Positions 8,804 to 19,407 of a stretch of 64,000 bases of DNA are shown here, piece by piece; position 1 is the stretch's first letter; each line of letters opens with the position of its first letter. The stretch is from Pantoea allii (GTDB lineage Bacteria > Pseudomonadota > Gammaproteobacteria > Enterobacterales > Enterobacteriaceae). Made by a program: the position numbers and the translations under genes. The stretch is taken from assembly GCF_002307475.1 (NCBI RefSeq), contig NZ_NTMH01000035.1, positions 62,001 through 126,000 on the forward strand. Direction: 5' to 3'. Below the pieces are notes generated by a model, which did no database searches, was not told where the DNA came from, and saw only the letters and a program-made list of their open reading frames with translations.

Positions 8804-10696
8804 TTACCGCATGGCGGTCAGCCGCACGGGCGCATTGGCCGCGCCAAAGCCGCGATAGCCGCCACGCCGTTCCAGCAATTCGAAGAAAAAGCGGCCTTTT
8901 TCATAGGGAACGGTATAGACATGCAGCAGTTCCCCGCCCTGTTCATCACGGTCATACAACACATCGTAGCGTTGCAGCTGCGCCAGAAAATCGGCATCGA
9001 GATCGAAGCGCGCCATCAGGTCCTGATAATAGTTATCGGGAATCGGTAAGGTTTTTAGACCGCGTTCGCGCGCGGCTTTTACCGCGCTAAACAGGTCGTC
9101 ACAGCCAAAGGCGACGTGCTGTAATCCTGCGCCCTGATAGGTCGTTAAGGCACGGGCAATTTGGGTTTCCCGGCTGACCGACATATTCAGCGGCAGGCGA
9201 ATCGCATCGTTGGGACTCCGCAGCACCCGACTGCGCACCAGACCCAGCGGATCGGGCAGTTCCCACTCGGTATCCTGCACAAAACCCGGCACGCTGCGCA
9301 GGAACATAATCCAGTTATCGCGTGTGTCATCGGGCAGGGCAATCGCCAAATGATCGAGCGTCTGCATCGCGGGCTGCGGCGCAGTGCGGTGCGTTAAATG
9401 AAAATCGCTGTGGTAACCGTCCTGGCCTGCTGGCTCATCTTCCACCAGATAAATCAGGCTGCCGTCGGGGGCACATAACGCCGGTATCTGGCGTTCGTTC
9501 GGGCCGGTCTCTCCCTGCCAGATGGCGTAACCATAGTCCTGCGCGCGTTTAATCAGCTTATCGACTCCGCGAACCCGCCATGCCACCGCACACAGCGAAA
9601 TGCCGTGTTGATGATAATACCCGCTGGCCTGGCTCTCCGGCTGGGCATTCAGGATCACATGCACCTTGCCGTTGCGATACAGCGCCACCTGCTTGGAGCG
9701 ATGATCCCCCGCATGAACCAGGCCAAGCTGCGTCAGCCATTGCCCCAGGGCCAGTGCGTCGTTGTGGCTGACGGCAAATTCGATGAACTCCAGTGACAGC
9801 AGCGGCGGCTGGGGCGCAGAGTGAAACAGCCCGTCTCCGGCCAGGGAAGCCAGCGCACTGGGCAGCAGCGGCTGTTTGATCAGCCAGTCGCGCGTTTGCT
9901 CCTCAAGCCACAGCAGCGATCGATAACCGTCCTGGGCGGTCGGCACTACCGGCGAAGCACGGAACCCGTCGTTAAAAATCTCCAGCGACCAGGCATCCCG
10001 GTAACCATGGGCAGACAGCTGCGTCATAAACTGGGTCAGATTGAATTCGCCCTGGCCGGGAAAGCAGCGGAAGTGGCGACTCCATGACAGCACGTCCATT
10101 TTCAGCAGCGGCGCATCCGCCAGTTGTACAAACACAATCTTCTCTGGCGGCACCACGTCCAGCCCGTCAAGGCTGTCGCCGCGCGACAAAATGTGAAAAC
10201 TGTCGAGCACGATGCCCAGCGCTGGATGGTTGACGGCCTCGACTCTGGCCCAGGCATCGCGCCACAGGCTGACATGGCGTCCCCAGGCCAGCGCCTCATA
10301 ACCGAGAGTAATACCGTGTTGCTCAGCCAGCTCTGCCAGTGCCTTAAGATCGCTGACCTGAGTGGCGAAATCGTCACTGCAGTCGGGTGAGACGTTGCTG
10401 CAGAGCAGCATCCGCTGACAGCCCAGCTGTTGCATGACTTCAAACTTCCGCGCCGCGCGCGCAAGGTTGTGCGCCAGCCTGTCACGCGGGCCGCCCTCGA
10501 AGTCACGGAAGGGTTGAAACAGCAAAATCTCCAGCCCGAGCTGTTCACACAGCTGGCGGATTTCCACGGGTGAGCCGGGATAATAGACCAGATCGTTATC
10601 GAAAATTTCAACGCCATCAAAGCCTGCGGCGGCGATGGCCCGCAGTTTGTCCGGCAGCGTGCCCGATACCGAGACCGTTGCGATAGAACGTTTCAT
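8804..10696 (-). CDS. quiC: 3-dehydroshikimate dehydratase (DSD-HPPD fusion type)
   Basis: Converts 3-dehydroshikimate to protocatechuate, linking quinate/shikimate use to the beta-ketoadipate pathway. The 630-residue protein joins an N-terminal TIM-barrel (xylose-isomerase-like) dehydratase (residues 1-275) to a C-terminal glyoxalase-fold region resembling 4-hydroxyphenylpyruvate dioxygenase (about 300-615). The metal-site residues of QuiC1-type enzymes fall at their usual positions: E134, D165, Q191 and E239. The C-terminal region keeps a possible second 2-His-1-Glu site (H449, H527, E606). I chose ATG 10696 behind CTGGAGG rather than an upstream frame extension. It is divergent from pcaHG and shares the intergenic region 10697-10927 with it. 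Confidence 0.9.
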   Translation of the reverse strand: MKRSIATVSVSGTLPDKLRAIAAAGFDGVEIFDNDLVYYPGSPVEIRQLCEQLGLEILLFQPFRDFEGGPRDRLAHNLARAARKFEVMQQLGCQRMLLCSNVSPDCSDDFATQVSDLKALAELAEQHGITLGYEALAWGRHVSLWRDAWARVEAVNHPALGIVLDSFHILSRGDSLDGLDVVPPEKIVFVQLADAPLLKMDVLSWSRHFRCFPGQGEFNLTQFMTQLSAHGYRDAWSLEIFNDGFRASPVVPTAQDGYRSLLWLEEQTRDWLIKQPLLPSALASLAGDGLFHSAPQPPLLSLEFIEFAVSHNDALALGQWLTQLGLVHAGDHRSKQVALYRNGKVHVILNAQPESQASGYYHQHGISLCAVAWRVRGVDKLIKRAQDYGYAIWQGETGPNERQIPALCAPDGSLIYLVEDEPAGQDGYHSDFHLTHRTAPQPAMQTLDHLAIALPDDTRDNWIMFLRSVPGFVQDTEWELPDPLGLVRSRVLRSPNDAIRLPLNMSVSRETQIARALTTYQGAGLQHVAFGCDDLFSAVKAARERGLKTLPIPDNYYQDLMARFDLDADFLAQLQRYDVLYDRDEQGGELLHVYTVPYEKGRFFFELLERRGGYRGFGAANAPVRLTAMR

Positions 10697-10787
10697 TGTT
10701 GCCTCCAGATAAACGGTCACCGGGTGACCTTAAAGCAGCCAGTCAGCAGCGAGGCGTTCCACTGACGGAGATTGGCAATTGTTATGA

Positions 10788-12285
<1,498 letters not shown>

Positions 12286-12311
12286 TTCTTAACTTCCTTG
12301 CAACATTGTTC

Positions 12312-12329
12312 TTGCCGCTTCGGCGGCAA
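12312..12329 (+). terminator. UUCG-loop hairpin after pcaHG
   Basis: Seven-bp stem TTGCCGC/GCGGCAA closed by a TTCG tetraloop, between pcaG and pcaQ. It lacks a strong T tract, so it may be only a weak terminator or an RNA-stabilising hairpin. Confidence 0.4.
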
Positions 12330-12345
12330 ATTCATAACATGAGCC

Positions 12346-13278
12346 ATGGATAGGGTTTCCCGGTTTAGTCAGCGCGTGCGCCTGCGTCATCTTCACGCTT
12401 TTGTTGCCACCGCGCAGCAGGGGACGCTGGGTCGTGCCGCCCTCCATCTGGGCATTACCCAGCCCGCCCTGTCCAAAACCCTTAACGAACTCGAATTCCT
12501 TACCGGTGAGCAACTGTTGCTGCGAAGCCGCCAGGGAACCGAGCTTACCGCCAGCGGCGCGCGTTTCCTGCACGACGCCATTCGTATTCTGGATGCCCTG
12601 AATATTGCTGACCAGGTCATGCGACCCGGCTGCACGCCTCAGCCCGCGCCGCTGCACCTTGGCGCGCTGCCTACCGCCATAATCAGCGTCGTTGCGCCAG
12701 TGTTAGCCAGCCTGCAGCAGCACTACCCCGGCTGGCGCATCCAGGTCAGCACGCTGGCGAACGATGCCCTGCTGATGGGGATAAAATCGGGACAGATGGC
12801 GCTGGGGATTGGCCGCATGGCCGAACCGGTGTTGATGGAGGGGCTGAATTTCGAGCTGCTGTATCTGGAAACCCTGCGTCTGGTGGTGGCCCCGCATCAT
12901 CCACTGTTGCACGCCGGCGTGACGCTGGCCGAAGCTCTCAGCTGGCCGCTGATCCTGTCTCCTCGCGGGACAGTGCCGCGCCAGAACGCCGAATCACTGA
13001 TGACCAGCCATGGCCTGACCTTACCGGATGGCGCAGTGGAAACCCTGTCCACCACGCTGGCCCGCCGCCTGACGCTGGGTCACGGTTACGTCTGGCTGGT
13101 GCCCTACGGCGCGGTGCGCGACGACCTGACCAGCAACCAGCTACGCACCTTGCCGCTTCCCAGCCAGGGCATGGCTGAAGCGGTCGGCATCCTGACCCGC
13201 CAGCAGCAAACGCCGCCACCTGAGCAACTGCAACTGGTAGCGGCCTTGCGGCAACGGGTGCTGGACGTGCCTGTCTGA
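12346..13278 (+). CDS. pcaQ: LysR-family regulator of protocatechuate catabolism
   Basis: Transcription factor of 310 residues with an N-terminal winged helix-turn-helix (RLRHLHAFVATAQQGTLGRAA and LGITQPALSKTLNELE, about residues 9-55) and a LysR substrate-binding domain (about 100-300). The sequence is of the PcaQ type, which activates pca genes in response to beta-carboxy-muconate or related intermediates. It lies 60 bp downstream of pcaG in the same direction and converges on pcaDC with only 9 bp between the stop codons. Likely targets are pcaHG and perhaps quiC. The specific effector is inferred from the family. Confidence 0.85.
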   Translation: MDRVSRFSQRVRLRHLHAFVATAQQGTLGRAALHLGITQPALSKTLNELEFLTGEQLLLRSRQGTELTASGARFLHDAIRILDALNIADQVMRPGCTPQPAPLHLGALPTAIISVVAPVLASLQQHYPGWRIQVSTLANDALLMGIKSGQMALGIGRMAEPVLMEGLNFELLYLETLRLVVAPHHPLLHAGVTLAEALSWPLILSPRGTVPRQNAESLMTSHGLTLPDGAVETLSTTLARRLTLGHGYVWLVPYGAVRDDLTSNQLRTLPLPSQGMAEAVGILTRQQQTPPPEQLQLVAALRQRVLDVPV

Positions 13279-13287
13279 CATCGCCGT

Positions 13288-14430
13288 TTACCGCGCGCTA
13301 TCCTGCTCATCGAATACCGTCTGCGCCAGATGGAATGCGGCGTTGGAAGCCGGCAGGCCGCAATAGAGCGCAGCATGCATCAGCAGTTCTTTAATTTCAT
13401 CCCGGCTGACGCCGTTATTGAACGCGGCCCGCAGGTGCATCTTCAGCTCTGCTTCCCGGTTGAGCGCAATCAGCATGCCGATGGTGATCAGGCTGCGCGT
13501 GTGGCGAGTCAGGCCAGGACGGGTCCAGATCTCGCCCCAGGCGTAGCGGCTGATAAAGTTCTGGAACTCGTCATTCAGCGGCGACAGGTTTTCCAACGTA
13601 CGGTCAACATGGGCTTCGCCAAGCACGGCCCTCCGCACCCTCATGCCCTGCTGATAGCGTTGATCCTGCGTCAGCTGAGCGTCAATAAAAGGCTGTAGCG
13701 CGCGGTTAAACGCCAGCCACACCTCCACGCTGGACAGATGCGAGGCGGGCAGCACGACACGTTGCGCGCCCGGAATCTGTGCAACCATCGCATCCGCATC
13801 GGCCACTGTGGTGACCTTGTCGTCCCGTCCGGCAATCACCAGCACAGGTAGCGAAATCGCCGCCAGTTCATAGCGCAAATCGGCTGTCGCCAGAGCTTCA
13901 CAGCAGTCGGCATAGCTTTCGGCATCGCAGGCGCTGAGCTGCGATAGCAGGCTTTGTACCGTCGCGGGCGCGCGTTCACAGAATGCCGGCGTAAACCAGC
14001 GCGCAGCCGCGCTCTCCGTGATAGCGGTCATGCCGTGCTGACGGACAAGTGCCGCCCGCTGCTGCCAGGCCGCAGGCTCGCCGATCTTTGCCGCACTGTT
14101 GGCGACCGTTAATGTCATCAGGCGTTGAGGATGAAAACGTGCCAGCCAGAGTCCGGTCAGCCCGCCCATCGAGATGCCGCAAAAGTGCACCCTGTCGATG
14201 CCCAGCGTATCCAGCAGCGACAGAACCTTGCTTCCCAGTTGTTCCAGCGAACGGGTTTGTCCGTCCGGTGCCGAGGCACCGTGGCCGGGAACGTCGTAAC
14301 GCAGAATGCGATACTGGTTGATCAGCGCATCGCGTTGCGGCTGCCACATCTCTGATGTGGTGCCTAAGGAGTTGCTGAACAGAATAACCGGGGCATCGTC
14401 TGGCCCCTCAAGTACGTAATGCAGCGTCAT
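13288..14430 (-). CDS. pcaDC: Fused 3-oxoadipate enol-lactonase / 4-carboxymuconolactone decarboxylase
   Basis: One 380-residue polypeptide carries two consecutive pathway steps. Residues 1-255 form an alpha/beta hydrolase (PcaD) with the nucleophile S87 in GISMGG, an acid near D203/D204 and H231. Residues 258-375 form the decarboxylase (PcaC), with RRAVLGEAHVDR and MHLRAAFNNGVSRDEIKE motifs. The natural chemical order is decarboxylation first, then enol-lactone hydrolysis. Similar fusions are known as PcaL in actinomycetes. It overlaps the end of pcaB by 4 bp (ATGA), so it is the last gene of a pcaIJFB-pcaDC operon. Confidence 0.93.
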   Translation of the reverse strand: MTLHYVLEGPDDAPVILFSNSLGTTSEMWQPQRDALINQYRILRYDVPGHGASAPDGQTRSLEQLGSKVLSLLDTLGIDRVHFCGISMGGLTGLWLARFHPQRLMTLTVANSAAKIGEPAAWQQRAALVRQHGMTAITESAAARWFTPAFCERAPATVQSLLSQLSACDAESYADCCEALATADLRYELAAISLPVLVIAGRDDKVTTVADADAMVAQIPGAQRVVLPASHLSSVEVWLAFNRALQPFIDAQLTQDQRYQQGMRVRRAVLGEAHVDRTLENLSPLNDEFQNFISRYAWGEIWTRPGLTRHTRSLITIGMLIALNREAELKMHLRAAFNNGVSRDEIKELLMHAALYCGLPASNAAFHLAQTVFDEQDSAR

Positions 14431-15767
14431 GATTCCCTCGCAGCCGCTAAAACCTGGTGAATAAAGCGCGATGCGCTGCCCGTGGCGGTGGCCGGATCGA
14501 GCAGCGTCTCCAGTGCAGGCCGGCTCAGGTGCGAGACAACGGTGTCATCTGCACACAGAATGGTCAGCAAACTCTGCTGCGTCTCCAGCGCCCGGCGGCA
14601 GCACTGCTCAATATGATGGTGTGCCTGTTGTCGTCCCAGCGACTCTCCCAGCGCCAGCGTGACCGCTTCGGCCATAATTAATCCCTGCGTCAGACCGAGA
14701 TTACGTTGCATGGCTTCTTCATGCACTTCAAGGCCGTCGATCAGTTCCGTGCTGTGCACCAGCGCCGCGCCACTGAGTTCTGTCAGCTGCGGCAGGCTCT
14801 GCCACTCTGCCTGCCAGCCGCCCAGCGCACGCTCGTGCTCCTGAACCTGGCCAGCATACAGGCCCGACATCAGGGCCGGAACCCGGTTGGCGGCGCTGAG
14901 AATCGCGGCACAGAGCACCGGATTACGTTTGTGCGGCATGGTAGAAGAGCCGCCGCGCCCCGGTGCCTGGGGTTCACTGACTTCACCGACTTCGCTCTGC
15001 ATCAGGAGCGACATGTCCCGGGCCAGTTTACCCAGCGTACCGGTAAGACCGGCATACCAGCCAGCCAGCTCGGTGATCCTGTCGCGTTGGGCGTGCCAGG
15101 GCGTGGCGCTACGCGGCAGATCCAACGCCTCGGACAGTGCCTGCTCTACGCGCTCGCCCTTTTCCCCCAGCGACGCCAGCGTGCCTGCCGCCCCGCCGAA
15201 CTGAAGCGCCAGCACCCGGGGCCGCATGGCCACCAGCCGCGCGCGGAAGCGCACCAGCGCATCCAGCGTGCCCGCCAGCTTCAGGCCCAACGTCACCGGT
15301 AAAGCGTGCTGCAGCCAGGTCCGGCCAACCATCAGCGTCGTGCTGTGCCGCTCGCACTGAAGAACCAGTGCGGCAATCAGCCGGTCCAGCAGCACCGCCG
15401 TGTCGTTAAGCGCGGCGCGCAGTTGCAGCATCAGACCACTGTCAATCGCATCCTGACTGGTTGCGCCCCAGTGCACATAGCGCGCGGCGTCGGGCGACGT
15501 CGCCGCCACCACGGCCGTGAGCTGTTTCACCAGCGGAATCGCCAGGTTGCCAGCCAGCCCCGCAGCCTGCGTCAGCGCCGCCCGATCGATCGCCTGCGCC
15601 CGGCAACAGGACTGAATACAGCGGGCGGATGCGTGATCGATCACCCCGGCTACTGCCAGCGCTTGTGCCAGCCCGGCTTCAAAATCCAGCATTCCCTGGA
15701 GCAGGGCCGTATCGCTGAAGCTGTCGCTAAGCGGAGAAGCCATAAACATGGCGCGGTAAAGAGACAT
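14427..15767 (-). CDS. pcaB: 3-carboxy-cis,cis-muconate cycloisomerase
   Basis: Cytoplasmic enzyme of the fumarase/aspartase superfamily that lactonises 3-carboxy-cis,cis-muconate to 4-carboxymuconolactone. The 446-residue product shows the superfamily signature GGSSTMPHKRNP in the mobile catalytic loop (near residue 275), the HWGATSQDAIDSGLML segment and GRTWLQHALP. It starts 3 bp after the pcaF stop codon and overlaps pcaDC, consistent with one transcript. Confidence 0.93.
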   Translation of the reverse strand: MSLYRAMFMASPLSDSFSDTALLQGMLDFEAGLAQALAVAGVIDHASARCIQSCCRAQAIDRAALTQAAGLAGNLAIPLVKQLTAVVAATSPDAARYVHWGATSQDAIDSGLMLQLRAALNDTAVLLDRLIAALVLQCERHSTTLMVGRTWLQHALPVTLGLKLAGTLDALVRFRARLVAMRPRVLALQFGGAAGTLASLGEKGERVEQALSEALDLPRSATPWHAQRDRITELAGWYAGLTGTLGKLARDMSLLMQSEVGEVSEPQAPGRGGSSTMPHKRNPVLCAAILSAANRVPALMSGLYAGQVQEHERALGGWQAEWQSLPQLTELSGAALVHSTELIDGLEVHEEAMQRNLGLTQGLIMAEAVTLALGESLGRQQAHHHIEQCCRRALETQQSLLTILCADDTVVSHLSRPALETLLDPATATGSASRFIHQVLAAARES

Positions 15768-15770
15768 TGG

Positions 15771-16973
15771 TTATACCCGTTCCAGAATGAGTGCGATTCC
15801 CTGCCCAACGCCTACACACATGGTGCAGAGCGCGTACCGGCCGCCGGTGCGCCGCAGCTGGTAAGCTGCCGTCATGGCCAGCCTGCCACCTGATGCGCCC
15901 AGCGGATGCCCCAGCGCAATCGCGCCACCGTTGGGATTCACATGGGCCGCATCGTCGGCTAACCCCAGTTCGCGCGTCACCGCCAGCGCCTGAGCAGCGA
16001 AAGCTTCATTTAATTCGATCACGTCCATTTGTGCCAGCGTCAGGCCACTCTGGGCCAGCACTTTACGCACGGCAGGCACCGGGCCATAGCCCATAATGCG
16101 CGGCTCGATGCCACAGGCCGCCATCGCCACCACCCGCACCAGCGGTGTCAGTCCATGTTCTGCCGCCGCGCGCTCGCTTGCCAGCAGCAAGGCGCAGGCG
16201 CCGTCGTTAATGCCCGACGCGTTACCCGCCGTCACGCTGCCTTCCGGGCTGACCACGCCTTTCAGGCCTGCCAGCGCCGCCAGCGAGGTGCTGCGCGGAT
16301 GCTCGTCACAGGTGACGTTCAGGGCGTCGCCTTTGCGCTGCGGGATGCTCACCGCCATCAGTTCGTCACTGAACAGCCCCATTTCCTGCGCCCGGGCGGT
16401 ACGTAATTGACTACGCAGGGCGAAGGCATCCTGATCGGCGCGGCTGACAGCGAACTCGCGCGCAACGTTTTCTGCGGTTTCCGGCATGGTATCGACCCCA
16501 AAGCGGGCGCGCATCTGCGGGTTAATGAAGCGCCATCCCATCGTCGTGTCTTCCATTTTCAGGGAACGGCTAAACGCGCTTTCTGCTTTGCCGGTCACAA
16601 AGGGCGCGCGCGACATACTTTCCACGCCGCCCGCAATCATTACGTTGGCCTCACCGCATTTGATCGCCCTGGCCGCCGTGCCGATGGCATCCAGCCCCGA
16701 GCCGCACAGGCGATTGAGCGTAGTGCCCGGCACGCTGGACGGCAGGCCAGCCAGTAACAGGGCCATACGCGCGACGTTACGGTTATCTTCTCCGGCCTGG
16801 TTGGCGCAACCGTAGATCACATCATCGATGGCCTGTGCCAGCGAAGAAGGCTGACGGGCTAACAGCGCGGCTAAGGGTAAGGCCGCCAGATCGTCAGCGC
16901 GCAGGCTGGCAAGCGCGCCCGCGTAACGGCCAAAAGGGGTACGTAGCGCATCACAGATAAATGCCTGTTGCAT
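15771..16973 (-). CDS. pcaF: 3-oxoadipyl-CoA thiolase
   Basis: Cleaves 3-oxoadipyl-CoA with CoA to succinyl-CoA and acetyl-CoA, the last step of the pathway. The 400-residue protein has the thiolase catalytic residues: C90 in [11 protein letters not shown]356 in [11 protein letters not shown] and C386 in [10 protein letters not shown]. PaaJ of phenylacetate degradation catalyses the same reaction, but the position between pcaB and pcaJ settles the role. It lies 10 bp downstream of pcaJ. Confidence 0.94.
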   Translation of the reverse strand: MQQAFICDALRTPFGRYAGALASLRADDLAALPLAALLARQPSSLAQAIDDVIYGCANQAGEDNRNVARMALLLAGLPSSVPGTTLNRLCGSGLDAIGTAARAIKCGEANVMIAGGVESMSRAPFVTGKAESAFSRSLKMEDTTMGWRFINPQMRARFGVDTMPETAENVAREFAVSRADQDAFALRSQLRTARAQEMGLFSDELMAVSIPQRKGDALNVTCDEHPRSTSLAALAGLKGVVSPEGSVTAGNASGINDGACALLLASERAAAEHGLTPLVRVVAMAACGIEPRIMGYGPVPAVRKVLAQSGLTLAQMDVIELNEAFAAQALAVTRELGLADDAAHVNPNGGAIALGHPLGASGGRLAMTAAYQLRRTGGRYALCTMCVGVGQGIALILERV

Positions 16974-16983
16974 CAGTCTCTCC

Positions 16984-17637
16984 TCAGGCGGTCGCCAGTT
17001 CAGGTTGCAATAAGCGCACCGGTGTTAAGGCCTGCAGCGCGTCGAAACTCAGTCCGGGGCAGCACTCCACCACCAGCGGTCCCTGCGGAGTAATATCAAT
17101 CACCGCCATATCGGTATACAGACGACTGACGCAGCCCAGACCGGTGAGCGGATAGCTGCACTGATTCACCAGCTTGCACTCGCCTTTTTTGGTCAGGTAA
17201 TCCATCATCACATAGACTTTGCGCGCGCCAATGGCGAGATCCATCGCCCCGCCCACGGCAGGAATCGCGTCCTGCGCGCCGGTACTCCAGTTAGCCAAAT
17301 CGCCGCTAACCGACACCTGGTACGCCCCCATCACGCAGATATCCAGATGCCCGCCGCGCATCATGGCAAACGAGTCGCCGTGGTGGAAAAAACAGCCGCC
17401 AGGCAGCAGCGTCACCCGCTCTTTCCCGGCGTTGATCAGCTCCGGATCTTCCTCTCCCGCTGCGGGTGCGGGCCCCATGCCGAGCAGGCCATTCTCACTG
17501 TGCAGAAAGATCTCTTTGTCCGCAGGCAGATAGTTGGCAATGCGGGTGGGCAGGCCGATGCCCAGATTAACGTAAGCACCTTCAGGAATATCACGCGCCA
17601 CGCGCTGGGCCAGTTGGTCTCGGGTGAGTTTTTGCAT
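16984..17637 (-). CDS. pcaJ: 3-oxoadipate CoA-transferase subunit B
   Basis: Beta subunit of the enzyme that moves CoA from succinyl-CoA to 3-oxoadipate. The catalytic glutamate is in the family motif SENGLLGMGP (near residue 50), where it forms a glutamyl-CoA thioester. Length (217 residues) and the PEGAYVNLGIGLPT start are typical. It follows pcaI after 10 bp. Confidence 0.94.
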   Translation of the reverse strand: MQKLTRDQLAQRVARDIPEGAYVNLGIGLPTRIANYLPADKEIFLHSENGLLGMGPAPAAGEEDPELINAGKERVTLLPGGCFFHHGDSFAMMRGGHLDICVMGAYQVSVSGDLANWSTGAQDAIPAVGGAMDLAIGARKVYVMMDYLTKKGECKLVNQCSYPLTGLGCVSRLYTDMAVIDITPQGPLVVECCPGLSFDALQALTPVRLLQPELATA

Positions 17638-17647
17638 AGTCTGTTCC

Positions 17648-18337
17648 TCAGGCGGAAACGGTCAGGGTGACGGGATGCGCGACGGCCACCAGCCGCTGCA
17701 CAAAAATGCCCGGTGTGACGACGTTTTCAGGATCGAGATGCCCAAGCGGCACCAGTTCTGCGACCTGGGCAATCGTGGTGGTGGCGGCCATGGCCATCAC
17801 CGGCCCAAAGTTTCGTGCTGCTTTGCGGTAAACGAGATTGCCCCAGCGATCGCCCTGGTGCGCTTTTATCAGGGCAAAATCGGCCTTAAGCGGTTTTTCA
17901 AACACGTAATGGCGACCGTCGATCTCGCGCGTTTCTTTGCCCTCCGCCAGCGGCGTACCAAAGGCGGTCGGCGTGAAAATCCCGCCTAAGCCGCTCCCGG
18001 CTGCCTGCATTCTGGCTGCAAGGTTGCCCTGCGGCACCAGCTCAAGGGCGATTTCCCCACGCCGATAGCGTTCGTCGAACACCCACGAATCGACCTGACG
18101 TGGAAAGGAACAAATCATCTTATCGACGCAGCCCGCTTTCAGCAGTGCGGCCAGGCCGCTTTCGCCGTTACCGGCGTTATTGCTGATCACCGTCAGCCCA
18201 CGGACGCCACTGTGGATCAGCGCATCAATCAGTTCCAGGGGCTGGCCTGCGGGCCCGAACCCGCCAATCATGATGCTGGCCCCGTCCGGTATCACCGCAA
18301 CGGCTTCTGCCAGCGTTGCCACACTTTTATCGATCAT
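17648..18337 (-). CDS. pcaI: 3-oxoadipate CoA-transferase subunit A
   Basis: Alpha subunit of the 3-oxoadipate:succinyl-CoA transferase, first gene of the pcaIJF-pcaB-pcaDC operon. The protein has the CoA-binding glycine-rich segment GASIMIGGFGPAGQP near its start and VISNNAGNGESGL. I chose ATG 18337 (229 residues), behind AAGGAAC, over a frame start 16 codons upstream. A PcaR-type operator lies about 80 bp upstream, shared with divergent pcaR. Confidence 0.94.
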   Translation of the reverse strand: MIDKSVATLAEAVAVIPDGASIMIGGFGPAGQPLELIDALIHSGVRGLTVISNNAGNGESGLAALLKAGCVDKMICSFPRQVDSWVFDERYRRGEIALELVPQGNLAARMQAAGSGLGGIFTPTAFGTPLAEGKETREIDGRHYVFEKPLKADFALIKAHQGDRWGNLVYRKAARNFGPVMAMAATTTIAQVAELVPLGHLDPENVVTPGIFVQRLVAVAHPVTLTVSA

Positions 18338-18416
18338 CTGCTGTTCCTTTAGCCCGGCTAAGGCCGGTTTGTGTTGAATAGTCAAAAAGTAGATCGCTCT
18401 GTGACAGCAAACAATA

Positions 18417-18446
18417 CCGATAATCGAAATAGTGTGCGATTATCGG
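18417..18446. promoter_or_regulatory. PcaR operator between pcaI and pcaR
   Basis: Perfect inverted repeat CCGATAATCG-N10-CGATTATCGG, spacer AAATAGTGTG, located between the divergent pcaI and pcaR genes. It closely matches the site before pcaK (8585-8613). IclR-type PcaR/PcaU proteins are known to bind sites of the CGATAATCGCACA type, so both operon control and autoregulation are likely. Confidence 0.75.
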
Positions 18447-18523
18447 TCAATGACAGACTGAAACGGGGCATTGTGATCGCGCACACAGGCGCGCACGGCT
18501 CCAGCCACTCACGGGAGAACATC

Positions 18524-19330
18524 ATGACGGATGAACAACAACCACTGCGCGCTAACAGCGATCCCTGGAAAGGCGATCCCAACTTTATGGCCTCACTGGC
18601 GCGGGGACTGGAGGTGCTACAGGCATTTACGCCACAGCGGCGCCTGATGTCCGTGTCGCAAATCAGCCAGCGTACCGGCATTCCCCGTGCGGCCGTGCGG
18701 CGCTGTCTCTATACATTGAGCAAGCTGGGGTTTGTGTATGCGGAGGATGGCAAAAACTTTGAACTGCGTCCGCGTGTGCTCTCTCTGGGTCACAACTGGT
18801 TAGGGGCTACGCCGCTGGCGAGCGCCTCACAGCCGGTTTTGCGCCAGCTCAGCCAGACGCTGAACGAATCCTGTTCGATGGCGGTACTGGACGGGGATGA
18901 CATTCTCTATATCGCCCGTGCGTCAGCATCGCGCATCATGACGATCGACCTGCATATCGGCAGCCGCTTACCGGCCAGCACCACCTCCATGGGAAGAGTG
19001 CTGTTAAGTGGGCTTGCCAGCGAACCGCTAAATGATTATCTGGCGCGTTTAACCCAACTGCGTTACACCAGCCACACGCTGGTCAGCAGTAGCGCGCTGC
19101 GCGAGGAGCTGGCGCGCGTCAGGCAGCAGGGTTACGCCATCAACGATCAGGAACTGGAAATCGGACTACGATCGCTGGCCGTGCCGCTCAGCGCGCCGGA
19201 TGGCCGGATCGTGGCTGCCCTGAATGTGGGCGTGCATGCCGGACAGGTTTCCGCCGATATGCTGCGCCAGCACCATTTACCGCTGTTGCAGGAGGCAGCC
19301 CGCGAAATCTCGCTGTTGCTGCGGCAATAA
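18524..19330 (+). CDS. pcaR: IclR-family regulator of the beta-ketoadipate pathway
   Basis: Transcription factor of 268 residues: an N-terminal winged helix (FMASLARGLEVLQAF, SQISQRTGIPRAAVRRCLYTLSKLGFV; about residues 20-90) and an IclR effector domain. The closing GLRSLAVPLSAPDGRIVAALNVGVHA is typical of PcaR/PcaU, which respond to 3-oxoadipate or protocatechuate. I chose ATG 18524 behind GGGAGAA; the longer open frame upstream would run through the operator. The perfect palindrome in the 5' region suggests autoregulation and control of the divergent pcaIJF-pcaB-pcaDC operon. Confidence 0.9.
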   Translation: MTDEQQPLRANSDPWKGDPNFMASLARGLEVLQAFTPQRRLMSVSQISQRTGIPRAAVRRCLYTLSKLGFVYAEDGKNFELRPRVLSLGHNWLGATPLASASQPVLRQLSQTLNESCSMAVLDGDDILYIARASASRIMTIDLHIGSRLPASTTSMGRVLLSGLASEPLNDYLARLTQLRYTSHTLVSSSALREELARVRQQGYAINDQELEIGLRSLAVPLSAPDGRIVAALNVGVHAGQVSADMLRQHHLPLLQEAAREISLLLRQ

Positions 19331-19407
19331 TCTGTTTAGCCGCTCAACGCCGTTGCCGAATTCGTGGTAACGTGAAGTCTGAGTTGCAAGCGGCAAAGTA
19401 GAGAGCT

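Noticed and set aside
19331..19407. MetJ boxes upstream of metC
   Set aside because: No tandem matches to AGACGTCT better than half of the positions were found.
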